Positions 9,201 to 17,642 of a stretch of DNA of 64,000 nt are shown one piece after another. Numbering within the stretch: position 1 is the first letter of the stretch; each line of letters begins with the position of its first letter. The stretch lies in the NCBI GenBank assembly GCA_964390905.1, contig CAYMLO010000009.1:1-64000 (forward strand), written 5' to 3'. This DNA is from JAFGLZ01 sp964390905. Lineage in GTDB: Bacteria; Planctomycetota; Phycisphaerae; UBA1845; JAFGLZ01. The notes beneath the pieces were generated by a model that was not told where the DNA came from, searched no databases, and worked only from the letters and a program-made list of their open reading frames with translations. Made by a program: the position numbers and the translations under genes.

Positions 9201-10223
9201 TCATTTGGAGGGGCGGAGCGGTTCGGGTTTGACGACGACGTGCATCTTGACCTTGAACCGCTGGTCTATGGACATTCGGCCTGACCGCTTGCGCCCGGAT
9301 ACACCGCGCGCGTCGACCACCATCGCCAGGCGCATGTCGTTGTCCATCTCCGCCTCGATCATCTGGCCCCCCTTGATGTCGAACCAGTAGACGCCCTTCG
9401 TGTCACACTTGCGAACGCTGATCTGTTTGACAGGGCCTGTTCCCCTGCTCGGCTTCGTACTGGTGCGCTGCATCCGAGAGTCGATCCAAACCTTCGCGCA
9501 GCGCTTGCCCTTGTGCTTCTCGACGGCGACAAGCCTGCTCTTCATCTCGAGCTGCATCTCACCGAGCATCGGAACGTTCACCTTGTCGACACTGGTCCAC
9601 GAGTCGCCCACCGCGACCGGTTTGGACGGAAGGTGCTTCGTGATGTACTGGCTCATCGTGTTCTTGAGCTGCCCGTCGCTGAACAGCCGGCCGAGCTGCG
9701 TGCCCACGAGACCACTGACACCGCCCTGGTCGAGTTTCTCCTGAAAGGCCTCGAGTCCCTGGACCTCCTTCACCTGGAACGCTCGATCCATCTTGACGGT
9801 CAGCGTCAGCCCCAGCAGGGGCTTGACGGCGTCCAGGAACATCTTCGCCATCGGGTCGGCCTTGTCTGACGGCTTGCGCTTCGTGTCGAATGACACCCGG
9901 ATCCCGCCCATGTTCATGCTCTGCTTCAGGCGGTCGTGCTTGATCTCGAGCGTCGTCTCTCCTTCTGGCGAGACGTCGACCACGTGACAGAGAAGCTCCA
10001 AGGTCTGGCCGACCTTGCCCTTCATGGCCACGCCCCTTGCTGCGCCCGGCATCTGGGTCTCCGTGGTCGTGTTCATGGTGACGATCATCCGGGTTCGCAG
10101 GCCCTTGGGGAGCTTCTGACGTAGTGTGACCTTCTCGGCGGCCTGGGCCGACGGGCCGTGGGGCGGCAGGGCCACAAACGCAGCCAAAGCGACGGCGGCT
10201 GCGACAAAACGACGCGTTGTCAT
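9201..10223 (-). CDS. Exported DUF6263-like protein
   Basis: A 340-residue protein with a clear signal peptide (VAAAVALAAFVALPPHGPSAQA). The mature part is basic and beta-rich, with a repeating MIVTMNTTTETQM and TTLEIKHDRLKQSM style and a central VGDSWTSVDKVNVPMLGEM segment, which resembles the DUF6263 proteins common in Planctomycetota. No catalytic motif is visible; a periplasmic or surface role is inferred. It lies 50 bases upstream of the lyase gene on the same strand, so the two are probably one transcript. Confidence 0.75.
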   Translation of the reverse strand: MTTRRFVAAAVALAAFVALPPHGPSAQAAEKVTLRQKLPKGLRTRMIVTMNTTTETQMPGAARGVAMKGKVGQTLELLCHVVDVSPEGETTLEIKHDRLKQSMNMGGIRVSFDTKRKPSDKADPMAKMFLDAVKPLLGLTLTVKMDRAFQVKEVQGLEAFQEKLDQGGVSGLVGTQLGRLFSDGQLKNTMSQYITKHLPSKPVAVGDSWTSVDKVNVPMLGEMQLEMKSRLVAVEKHKGKRCAKVWIDSRMQRTSTKPSRGTGPVKQISVRKCDTKGVYWFDIKGGQMIEAEMDNDMRLAMVVDARGVSGRKRSGRMSIDQRFKVKMHVVVKPEPLRPSK

Positions 10224-10728
10224 GAGCTGGCTCCGGCGACAAGGAGGATTGCGACCGACGCGCCTGTTGCCAGACAGGGCCGCTGTCGATCTGTCTCGGT
10301 GCCCAGCCGTGTCTGGGCAATGCCAGGCAGGCTGAACGGCGTCATCCTACCCCAACGCATGGGGTGGGTCCACCGCATGGCCGGGACAGTCGCCTGCGCG
10401 TCTGATGGCGTAGGCGACTGTCCCGGTCGGCAGGAGTCTGCGTCAGGGGTGTGTCGTGGCGGTTTCGTCGCGCGGAGGGGCGGGTGGGATTCGGCGGCCG
10501 GGGCCCTCGTGGGCAATCCTCCGGACTGCAGCCGGGCCACGGGACAAGGGGGTCACCAGCGCTTCTTCGCTTGCGCCCTGCTCTGCTCGAACGGCATGGG
10601 CGCAGCCCCCCGTGGCGATGGCAACGTGGACCCTGCGCGACTTCAACGGTCCGCCGAAGAGGCGTGTTACCTCCAGCGGGTTGTGCAGGGCTAGAACTCC
10701 TGCCGACATTTGGGTAGTCCCCCATCGA
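10224..10728. other. Intergenic region without a supported gene
   Basis: 505 bases between the DUF6263-like gene and the ATPase/GNAT gene. The open frames here are short, overlap one another and have no recognisable domain or binding site. The only strong structure is the perfect inverted repeat at 10381-10426. Confidence 0.6.
10381..10426. repeat. Perfect 15-bp inverted repeat (hairpin)
   Basis: The arms CCGGGACAGTCGCCT (10381-10395) and AGGCGACTGTCCCGG (10412-10426) are perfectly complementary with a 16-base loop. There is no adjacent U-tract, and it sits about 155 bases from the nearest gene start, so it may be a dispersed palindromic repeat rather than a terminator. No second copy was seen in the window. 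Confidence 0.75.
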
Positions 10729-12156
10729 CTAGGTTGTGTCGTCCTGAGGCACCGGATCGAAGCATCGGCCGTCGCGATGCCACAGGTAGTAGACCGGTTG
10801 TGACCAAGCCAACTGCCGAAACGTCTGGGCCAGCACGCGCGGCGACTGCGTGGCGACGCGATCTCGCCCGACACCGGTCGTGGCCTCATACCAGCGCCGC
10901 ACGACGTGGGCGACAACGTTCCGGACCTCGCGCCGACGGGCCACGTGCCGGTCGAAATCTCGGGCCAACGGGTCGGCCCCCTGTCGCCGCAGCCAGCTGA
11001 GCAGTCTTTGACGTTCCGGCGTAGAGGCGCACACGCCGATCCGCTGCATCCCGGCCTTCTCGAAGACGGGGTTGACCTGCCCCATCGCTGCCAGGCACTC
11101 CACGAAGTCCGCGCCAGCCATCGGCAGCGTCTTGCGGACCAGCCAGTGACCGATCCCGCACCCTCGAATGTCGGGATGGATGACCAGGCGCCGAAGGATC
11201 CGCAGTTCGCGGTTCAGCCGTTGCGGGTTCCCGCGGAACCGCCCCCCCGTGGCACGGTTCCGCAGGCTGAGCTCCAGCGGCGCGTGGCCGTAGACGACGA
11301 TGCCCAGCAGCTCGCCCCCCACCCCTTCGCGCAGCACGAACACCCGGTCGATGAAGCCCAGCTCGTCTCGATGGCGGTAGTGCATGGGGGCGAAGATTTC
11401 GTAGTCGGCCTTCCGGCCGGGTTCGATGTGGAAGCGCCTCGCCAGCCCGATGAGTCTGCTCCTCGGCGTCAGCTGCGTCATGCTGTGCGAGCCGTTTCCC
11501 GCAAGCCGGATGATCGTGTCCGGTTGGAGATCCGATGCCAGATCCTCCTGCGAGGCGGCTACGACCACCGCGATCCCACGACGCCGCGCGAGCTTGCCCA
11601 GGTTGTGGGCGATGGCCTTGGCGATGCGACGATGGAGGATCGAGCCGAATTCATCGCACAGCAGCGGGCCCGTCGGCTCGCCGTTGCGAAGATGCAGGCT
11701 GATCGCCCGCGCCAAGCGCGCCCGAAATCGCTCGCCGTCCGACAGATCGGCGAATCGTCGAATCCACAGTTGCGGCTCCCCGAGCCCGCAAGCCGTCAGG
11801 ATGGACAACGCTTCGCTGAGCGTCTGCCGCCGCGCGATTGCGTCCACGATGGCCGGCGAGTGCGAGAAGCGGGCCTGGCCGACGTCTCGGGACCCCGGAC
11901 AACGTCGGGCGAGCGCCTTGAGCAGGGACGTCTTGCCCGCACCTGAAGGGCCCGCCACCAGCACCACGTTGCCCGGCCGGAGGCTGAACGGGACCTTGCG
12001 GGCCAGCACGGTCGTCGCTGGATCCGGACGGATCCCGAAGCGCAGACACACCTCCGCCAGCCGTTGGGACCACGGTCCCGCGGAGGGGTCTCGCACGACA
12101 TCCAGCGTGAGCTTCGTCCCGCTTGCCTTCCCGCTCGACATCGTCGCTTCGCTCAC
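10729..12156 (-). CDS. ABC-type ATPase fused to a GNAT acetyltransferase domain (COG2401 type)
   Basis: A 475-residue soluble fusion. Residues about 45-220 are an ABC-like ATPase: Walker A GPSGAGKT (69-76), a signature-like LSDGERFRARLA (138-149) and Walker B PLLCDE (164-169). Residues about 230-400 are a GNAT domain with the acetyl-CoA loop VIHPDIRGCGIGHWLV (325-340). The C-terminal 75 residues are basic and of no known family. This matches the long-known but functionally unassigned COG2401 group. No permease gene is nearby, so transport is unlikely; a nucleic-acid or protein acetylation role is conjecture. It has its own promoter at 12334-12362. Confidence 0.8.
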   Translation of the reverse strand: MSEATMSSGKASGTKLTLDVVRDPSAGPWSQRLAEVCLRFGIRPDPATTVLARKVPFSLRPGNVVLVAGPSGAGKTSLLKALARRCPGSRDVGQARFSHSPAIVDAIARRQTLSEALSILTACGLGEPQLWIRRFADLSDGERFRARLARAISLHLRNGEPTGPLLCDEFGSILHRRIAKAIAHNLGKLARRRGIAVVVAASQEDLASDLQPDTIIRLAGNGSHSMTQLTPRSRLIGLARRFHIEPGRKADYEIFAPMHYRHRDELGFIDRVFVLREGVGGELLGIVVYGHAPLELSLRNRATGGRFRGNPQRLNRELRILRRLVIHPDIRGCGIGHWLVRKTLPMAGADFVECLAAMGQVNPVFEKAGMQRIGVCASTPERQRLLSWLRRQGADPLARDFDRHVARRREVRNVVAHVVRRWYEATTGVGRDRVATQSPRVLAQTFRQLAWSQPVYYLWHRDGRCFDPVPQDDTT

Positions 12157-12333
12157 GACGTACCATCCCCCTGGTGAGGGTCACACCTGGTCTGCTGCGG
12201 CCATTGCCCCGCTGCGGGATCACCAAGACGCTTCCCCCAGCGCGGCGTGTGTGTTCGATTACCACGGCGATAAGGGGTTCGCCGTTCGGCCCGGCGCCGG
12301 GTCACTTGGCGGCCGGGGCGGACGGTATACCCT

Positions 12334-12362
12334 AACATAAACCGAATATTGCGCTGCGTCAA
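12334..12362 (-). promoter_or_regulatory. Sigma-70-like promoter for the ATPase/GNAT gene
   Basis: On the minus strand TTGACG (12362-12357), a 17-base spacer and TATGTT (12339-12334). The start codon is about 180 bases downstream. Two copies of TATTGC/GCAATA lie inside or next to the promoter. Confidence 0.6.
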
Positions 12363-12397
12363 GGAATCTGCAATAAAAAATGCGCGAAGCCTATTGC
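12347..12397. promoter_or_regulatory. Three phased TATTGC sites at the promoter
   Basis: TATTGC at 12347-12352, its reverse complement GCAATA at 12370-12375 and TATTGC again at 12392-12397. The spacing is 23 and 22 bases, about two helical turns, and the first site lies in the promoter spacer. This could be an operator, but six-base sites recur by chance in A+T-rich DNA. Confidence 0.3.
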
Positions 12398-12809
12398 GAC
12401 ACGCCAGGATGCCCATGCGTTAATATCTAATGCACTGGAAGTTATATATAGCCCAGCCGCGATCTTGCGGGCGGGGCATTGCTGCTCTGTCTTTAGGATC
12501 AGTGCCATTAACTGGCCGTGTTATGTCACCGCGCTCCTATGCCGCGCATGTCCGCAGCTTCTTGCTCTGTAAAATATTTTTGTGTAGCTACTTATGGAGA
12601 ATGCCTGCTCATGGGCCATCGCACCTCGCGGTGGGGCGGTTGGGGCCGCCTTTGCTCGCCAGCAGGGGACGGCAGCCATGGAGGTATTGCTATACATGCC
12701 ACATCGTACGCACGGCGCAATAGGTCTCTGACACCGGGCGGCTCGGCAAATCGCGTTCGGTCGGCGTTGACATCTGTCAGGTCTGCAGGTCTGCTAGGGG
12801 GGGTGACCC

Positions 12810-13391
12810 ATGGACCTCGTCTGGCACGTGCTGCTCGAGAGCCCCTTCAAGCTGCTGGCGGGGGCGATCCTGGTGGAGGCCGTCCTGGCCACGTGCTGGT
12901 GGTTCAGGCCGGGCCGGACCACGTCGTGGCTCGTCGTTGGGGGGCTGTTGTTGGCCACGGTGTTGCTGATCCTCCAGCAGCTCGTCCTGACGGACCGTGA
13001 GCGGATCGGGCAGATCCTCAACGCACTCGCCTTGGCCGTCGACTGCGAGGACGTCGATGCCATCGCAGAGGCCCTGGACGAGGACTACGAGGCTGAAGGG
13101 ATGGACAAGGAGGCGTTCCTGGCCCGGGTCGAATCGGCCTTCGAGCGCGCCGAGATCGACGACGTCAAGATCCTGAGCGCCAAGATCACGGTCGAGGGCG
13201 ACGCCGCGACGGTCAACCTCCGGGCCCACTGCCGGATCCGGGCTTCGGATTGGCCCTATGACTACTTCGCGAGCGCCTGGCTCCTGCGCTTCGTCCGTCG
13301 CGAAGACGATTGGCGGGTCCATCACATCCGACAGACCCAATACGAAGGGGGCTTCGCCCCCGGGGACCTGCTGAAGATGGCCAGGGACTGA
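12810..13391 (+). CDS. Membrane protein with NTF2/SnoaL-like domain
   Basis: A 193-residue protein with two N-terminal membrane helices (about 12-30 and 39-60: LLAGAILVEAVLATCWW and WLVVGGLLLATVLLILQQLVL) and a soluble domain (about 64-193). The soluble part has the helix-then-curved-sheet pattern of NTF2-like proteins (LALAVDCEDVDAIAEALDEDY at the start, DWRVHHIRQTQYEGG near the end). Such domains bind small ligands or mediate assembly; no catalytic set is recognised. A G-rich TAGGGGGGGTGACCC precedes the ATG. Confidence 0.7.
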   Translation: MDLVWHVLLESPFKLLAGAILVEAVLATCWWFRPGRTTSWLVVGGLLLATVLLILQQLVLTDRERIGQILNALALAVDCEDVDAIAEALDEDYEAEGMDKEAFLARVESAFERAEIDDVKILSAKITVEGDAATVNLRAHCRIRASDWPYDYFASAWLLRFVRREDDWRVHHIRQTQYEGGFAPGDLLKMARD

Positions 13392-13451
13392 TGCATGGGG
13401 GGGATCGCCTCGCACACGACGCGGATCCCCGGGGGTGCCTCGTGGCTGCCG

Positions 13452-13516
13452 CCCGAGCCACGGGGCTCATCCCGCGCGGGGCTTCTCCCCGCGTGACGCA
13501 ACCGTCACGGCTCGGG
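13452..13516. repeat. Palindromic repeat family D, copy 1
   Basis: CCCGAGCC (13452-13459) pairs with GGCTCGGG (13509-13516). Inside are two smaller hairpins, CGCGGGG/CCCCGCG with a 5-base loop and GTGACG/CGTCAC with a 4-base loop, giving a three-way-junction-like fold. It lies between two convergent genes and could end both transcripts. Copy 2 is at 17458-17535. Confidence 0.65.
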
Positions 13517-13641
13517 TTGCTGCGTTCTCTATTCGAGTAAGGCGCACGCGCGCCTGTACGAGAATACGCCAAAACGTGACACGCCTGCACACAAGGCGGC
13601 CACAGGCGGAGTCCGTGGGGAGTTCGCCACAAGGCTCGGCT

Positions 13642-14736
13642 TCAGTATCTCCCGTACGTGTGGGCCGATTCGTACATGGCGACCACGTTCTCGGTGGGGG
13701 AGTTGTCCTGCAGGCAATGGGTGGGGGCGAAGCAGTATCCGCCGCCGGGCATCATGATCTTTAGCGTCTCGCGGCAGGTGTCGATCACGTCCTGGACCGT
13801 GCCGTACGCGACCGGCCCGGCCGTCGAGATGCAGCCGTGAAACGCCAGCCGCCCGCCGAAACGCTCCTTGAGATACGCGGGGCTCATGTTGACGGGCTCG
13901 GGCTGGAGGGTGTCGACGGCGTCAATGCCCATCTCGATGAAGTCCTCGTACGCCCAACTGCTCGACCCGCACGTATGGATCATCACCGGCAGATCGAACG
14001 ACTTGGCCAGGTCGACGTACTTCTGGTGGCGAGGCCGGATGTGTTTGCGAAACAGGTCCAGGCTGAGGATCGGCCCGATCTGCGTGCCCAGGTCCTCGCC
14101 CATCCACAGGAAGTCGACCTTGCCCCGCGCCGCCTCGAGCGTGCGGCGCGTGACCTCGAGCTGGATCTCGATCTTCCGATCGATCAGCAGCAGGCCGGCC
14201 GGATCGTCAGTGACCAGGTCCACGAGCACCTGTTCCATGGTGCGGACCATGCCGTTGGAGTTGATGATGTCGGCGAGGCCCGGTCCGCCGATGAAGACGG
14301 CGTACGGCTCGTTGCGTTTGCAGGCCTCGACGACCTGGTCATAGTCGTGGTCGTCGGGCGAGGGCAGGGGCCAGTTGGCGATGGTCTCCTCGTCGGCGCT
14401 TGCCAGCGGCCAATCGCAGTAGTCCCAATACCCGCCCGTTTCGTGCTCCACCCAGCGCGTGCGAATGCCCCAACACGGGTCGACATGTCGGTCCGGCAGC
14501 TCCTCGTGCAATCGAGGGCCGGTGTAGGGTGCGCTGACGCCGCGGAAGTCGACGCCCAGGGCGCGCAGCAGCCCTTCTCCGTCGTCGGCGTCCAGCCCGA
14601 AGTGGGTCTTGAGTCGCCCGTCGATGCCGGCGTTGGCCGCGTAGTCGATCGGCACGCGGTCGGCCTCACGGCAGGCCAGCGCCGCAAGCACCCTCTCCTT
14701 GGACGTCATGGTCTCGTTTCCGCCGAGTTTGCTCAT
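13642..14736 (-). CDS. Uroporphyrinogen decarboxylase/Co-methyltransferase-family protein (MtaA/CmuA-like)
   Basis: A 364-residue TIM-barrel protein of the URO-D superfamily. It starts with the family-typical TSKERVLAALACREADRVPIDY but lacks the HemE substrate motif. It carries an H-x-C pair (H254 and C256 in VMIHTCGSS) and C-terminal cysteines (C335 in YCFAPTHC, C341), the pattern of zinc-dependent methyl-corrinoid:thiol methyltransferases. A methyltransferase role in one-carbon or demethylation metabolism is thus more likely than heme synthesis. No corrinoid-binding partner is nearby. GAGGG lies 8 bases before the ATG at 14736. Confidence 0.8.
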   Translation of the reverse strand: MSKLGGNETMTSKERVLAALACREADRVPIDYAANAGIDGRLKTHFGLDADDGEGLLRALGVDFRGVSAPYTGPRLHEELPDRHVDPCWGIRTRWVEHETGGYWDYCDWPLASADEETIANWPLPSPDDHDYDQVVEACKRNEPYAVFIGGPGLADIINSNGMVRTMEQVLVDLVTDDPAGLLLIDRKIEIQLEVTRRTLEAARGKVDFLWMGEDLGTQIGPILSLDLFRKHIRPRHQKYVDLAKSFDLPVMIHTCGSSSWAYEDFIEMGIDAVDTLQPEPVNMSPAYLKERFGGRLAFHGCISTAGPVAYGTVQDVIDTCRETLKIMMPGGGYCFAPTHCLQDNSPTENVVAMYESAHTYGRY

Positions 14737-14808
14737 GACAGGTCCCTCAGCGCTTCTGGCAGCCCCCGCAGACTACTGCGTTGGGTCGTCACCCCGAGCC
14801 AACCGACG

Positions 14809-16368
14809 TCACGTTCCGGCCGGCTCCGTCGTGGGCGTCGGCTGGTAGCGTTTGATGAGCTCGCGTATCTTCTCCTGGCCGCTGCTGCGGAGCTTGGCGA
14901 TCAGGGGGGCCAGTTCGAAGGGCTTCTCCGGCTGGGTGACGACGGCCAGATCGGTGCCGAAGACCTTGACGGTCAGGATCGCCCGCCCGCCCGGGCCGTG
15001 CGTGCCGAGCACACGGAGCTGGCCCTCGTCGGCCAGCAGCTTGAACCCGAATCGAGAGTAGGTCACCTTCTCGAGCTGCTCGAGCGGCGTGGCGATCAGG
15101 GGCGGCAGCTCGACGCCCATGAACTTCCGAGCGGCCTCGATGATCAGACTCGTGTCGAGCGTGGCTGGCTTGCCCTTCGGCGGGATCACCTCCACGTCGA
15201 CGTCGGCCGAGACCAGCTCGTCGTCGGCCAGATCGAGCGCGTTGATCGTCAGCCGGACCGTGCCGGCGATCTTGCCCGACCCGATCAACGCAACGAACGG
15301 TGCCAGCGACACGTCGGTCACTTCGCCGCGAACGCTCATCCGGACCAGATGCTTGTTTCCGAATTCGGCGTTGAGGACCTCGAGGTCAGCCGAACCGTCG
15401 ATGGGCGCCACGCCGAACATGCGCGCCAGCTCGCCCAGCCGGAGATCCGCCGCCCGCCCGCTGAACCTGGCGTGGACCAGGCCCTCATCCGTGACCTCCG
15501 CTCGGTCGATGGCCAGGTCGAACTTGCCGTGTAGGGGGCCGACGTCCAGCTTGGTCGTCCAGTCGGCCAGATCGATGCCTTCGGCGCGGCCTTCGAGGCT
15601 GACGCGCGGGCCGCCGTCGTTCCCGTGATAGCACAGCCTGCCCTGGAAACGCCCACGGGCCTGTGACACGCCGAGCATCGGCTCCAGGCCCAACGCCCTG
15701 ACCGGCAGCGACGGCACACGCAGGATCACCTCGTGGACGACCAGGTCTCGTGACGGTTTGAACCTCGCCACCACCTCGATCCGCTCGTCGGTGTGCGTGT
15801 CGTTCAGGGTGTTGCCGACGATGCTGATGCGTCCCTCGCCGTCGGGGCGGTCTTCGTTGGGTAGCTCGAACTGGATGCGTCCGGTCGCGCCTCGCATGGC
15901 GAAGGCGACCGGCCCCTGCCGCCAGGCCACGTCGACGTCGAACAGATCCACCCATCGCAGTTGCAGCGCGGCGAAGTCGTGTGCCAGACCGGACCGTAGG
16001 ACGTACCGATAGTCGCCGTTCTGCCATGCGTCGGCGTCAACGGTCAGCCGGCCGTTGCGGATCACCAGCCCGAACGCCTCCTTCCCCTGTCTGGGGAGCT
16101 CGTGCATCTCGGCGCGCTGGCAGCGGAAGATCTCGGCCCGTCGTCCGGCCAGCCAGACGTGGATGTCCAGGAAATCGGCGCGGTAGTAGCTCTGGGGCCT
16201 GACCGACCCGATCGAGGCCGGTAGTTCGAGGAACCGCTGGAGCTCTCGTTCCTTCTTGGCCCGGTAGTAGTCGCTGTGCAGATAGACGCCGTAGCCCAGG
16301 GCGGCGTAGAACGGCCCCCCTGCGAAGGTGAGCGTAGCGGCTAACAGGACCTTTCTATGACGTAACAT
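14809..16368 (-). CDS. Membrane-anchored AsmA/TamB-like protein of unknown function
   Basis: A 519-residue protein with one N-terminal membrane anchor (KVLLAATLTFAGGPFYAALGYGVYL) followed by a long beta-rich region of alternating hydrophobic strands (examples LVIRNGRLTVDADAW, DLEVLNAEFGNKHLV). The repeats of 'short strand, polar turn' resemble AsmA-like/YdbH-type proteins that bridge the envelope and move lipids. The family assignment is weak. The start is the ATG at 16368, placing the anchor at the N-terminus; a TTG at 16410 is also open. It lies 57 bases downstream of purC on the same strand. Confidence 0.55.
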   Translation of the reverse strand: MLRHRKVLLAATLTFAGGPFYAALGYGVYLHSDYYRAKKERELQRFLELPASIGSVRPQSYYRADFLDIHVWLAGRRAEIFRCQRAEMHELPRQGKEAFGLVIRNGRLTVDADAWQNGDYRYVLRSGLAHDFAALQLRWVDLFDVDVAWRQGPVAFAMRGATGRIQFELPNEDRPDGEGRISIVGNTLNDTHTDERIEVVARFKPSRDLVVHEVILRVPSLPVRALGLEPMLGVSQARGRFQGRLCYHGNDGGPRVSLEGRAEGIDLADWTTKLDVGPLHGKFDLAIDRAEVTDEGLVHARFSGRAADLRLGELARMFGVAPIDGSADLEVLNAEFGNKHLVRMSVRGEVTDVSLAPFVALIGSGKIAGTVRLTINALDLADDELVSADVDVEVIPPKGKPATLDTSLIIEAARKFMGVELPPLIATPLEQLEKVTYSRFGFKLLADEGQLRVLGTHGPGGRAILTVKVFGTDLAVVTQPEKPFELAPLIAKLRSSGQEKIRELIKRYQPTPTTEPAGT

Positions 16369-16425
16369 GGAACATCGGCGGTCTTCGGGTGAGTCGGGAT
16401 TGGACTCCAACGTCCCGCAGCGCGC

Positions 16426-17325
16426 CTAGCCCTCGAACCGGCGGCTGGTCAGTCTCTCGTAAGCCTCAACATACCGCGCGGTGGTGTTCGCGACCACCTC
16501 CGGCGGCAGCTCCGGACCCGGCGGGGTCTTGTCCCAATCGAGGGACTCGGTGTAGTTGCGGACGTACTGCTTGTCGAAGGCGTGCTGATCGCGGCCCGGC
16601 TCATACTCGTCGGCCGGCCAGAACCGAGAGCTGTCGGGTGTCAGCACCTCATCGACCAGGAGGCTCTTGCCGTCTGCCAGACCCCATTCGAACTTGGTGT
16701 CGGCGATGATCACGCCCCGGTCCCGGGCGTACGCGGCGGCGGCCTGGTAGATCTCGATCGACCGATCGCGGGCGGTCGCCATCACGCCCTCCGGACACAA
16801 GGCGGCGGCCTGGTCGAAATCGAGGGGTTCGTCATGGCCGGCCTCGGCCTTGGTGGTGGGCGTGAAGATCGGCTCGGGCAGCATGTCACACTGTCGCAAG
16901 CCGTCCGGAAGCTTGATGCCGCAAACCGTCCCGTCCGCCTGGTAGCTCTTCCAGCCCGAACCCGCCAGGTATCCCCGGACGACGCACTCGACCGGCATGA
17001 CCTCAGCCTTGCGGACGATGATCGTCCGCCCCCGCAGGACGTCCGCGTAGGGTCGGAGCGATTCGGGCAGGTCGTCGGCCGACGTGACCAGGGCGTCGAG
17101 GTGGTGGTCTACCCGATCGCCCAGCCACTCGAACCAGAACACGCTGATTTGCGTCAGCACCTTGCCCTTTTGGGGGATGCCCGTTGGCATGACCACGTCG
17201 AACGTGCTGATCCGGTCGGTGGCGACGATGGCCAGCCGGTCACCCAGTTCGTAGATGTCCCGCACCTTGCCCCGCCGCACCGGCAGGTCAGGGATCTCCG
17301 TCTTGAGGACCACGTCGTTCGCCAC
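16426..17325 (-). CDS. purC: Phosphoribosylaminoimidazole-succinocarboxamide (SAICAR) synthase
   Basis: Catalyses ATP-dependent joining of aspartate to CAIR in de novo purine synthesis. The 299 residues cover the family: GKVRDIYELGDRLAIVATDRISTFDVV at the N-terminus (split by the ATP loop), VECVVRGYLAGSGWKSY, and IADTKFEWGLADGKSLLVDEVLTPDSSRFW near the C-terminus. The length is that of the longer, eukaryote/Planctomycetota-type enzymes. A promoter with a perfect -35 lies 62-90 bases upstream. Confidence 0.97.
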   Translation of the reverse strand: MANDVVLKTEIPDLPVRRGKVRDIYELGDRLAIVATDRISTFDVVMPTGIPQKGKVLTQISVFWFEWLGDRVDHHLDALVTSADDLPESLRPYADVLRGRTIIVRKAEVMPVECVVRGYLAGSGWKSYQADGTVCGIKLPDGLRQCDMLPEPIFTPTTKAEAGHDEPLDFDQAAALCPEGVMATARDRSIEIYQAAAAYARDRGVIIADTKFEWGLADGKSLLVDEVLTPDSSRFWPADEYEPGRDQHAFDKQYVRNYTESLDWDKTPPGPELPPEVVANTTARYVEAYERLTSRRFEG

Positions 17326-17386
17326 GGCTCGGCTCCTTCCTGAAACCTACGTCACCCCCGGCTCCACGGTTCCCCACGAAGGCATC

Positions 17387-17415
17387 CATTTAGGCGGGTC
17401 GGCACGCGATGTCAA
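17387..17415 (-). promoter_or_regulatory. Sigma-70-like promoter for purC
   Basis: On the minus strand a consensus TTGACA (17415-17410), a 17-base spacer and TAAATG (17392-17387). It lies about 62 bases before the purC ATG. No PurR-box-like sequence was recognised. Confidence 0.6.
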
Positions 17416-17457
17416 CCACCCCGACGGCGATCGTTCGATGGGGTGCGACGCTTCCCC

Positions 17458-17535
17458 CCGAGCCGCGGGGTTCGTCCCGCGCGGACGCCCCATCCCCATA
17501 CGAGAGGACCTCGCGACATGAATGTCACGGCTCGG
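17458..17535. repeat. Palindromic repeat family D, copy 2
   Basis: CCGAGCC (17458-17464) pairs with GGCTCGG (17529-17535). The left part matches copy 1 (13452-13516) closely over some 25 bases (CGAGCC, CGGGG, TCCCGCGCGG in the same order) and the right part shares GTCACGGCTCGG. The middle has diverged but keeps two small hairpins. It lies in the 317-base gap between the divergent purC and glycosidase-like genes. Confidence 0.6.
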
Positions 17536-17642
17536 AGGCAATCTGGCGGCAGACCCCCTTGTGCGCCATGCGTCTGTGAGGTAAACGTGTCCGCCTGCGA
17601 GACTGGCAGTCCGCCGCGACGCGCAGGGGATCGGACGACACG

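Larger units (their letters stand above)
12157..12809. other. A+T-rich intergenic region
   Basis: 653 bases between divergent genes. About 12325-12600 is strikingly A+T-rich compared with the rest of the window, with runs such as AATAAAAAA, TTATATATA and AAAATATTTTT. It holds the minus-strand promoter of the ATPase/GNAT gene and possibly a plus-strand promoter (TTGACA at 12767-12772, weak TCTGCT 17 bases on) for the next gene. A 97-codon frame at 12430-12723 has no binding site or domain and is not called. The base composition suggests acquired or regulatory DNA. Confidence 0.6.

Noticed and set aside
10443..10916. A 157-codon minus-strand frame upstream of the DUF6263-like gene.
   Set aside because: It overlaps the end of the ATPase/GNAT gene in another frame and has no domain or binding site.
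12430..12723. A 97-codon plus-strand frame in the A+T-rich gap.
   Set aside because: It has no ribosome binding site, no domain and its composition follows the unusual intergenic DNA rather than coding sequence.
12334..13391. The ATPase/GNAT fusion and its neighbour as a new two-gene defence system.
   Set aside because: The genes are divergent, the second is a membrane NTF2-like protein, and nothing seen links them. Only comparative genomics could support the idea.
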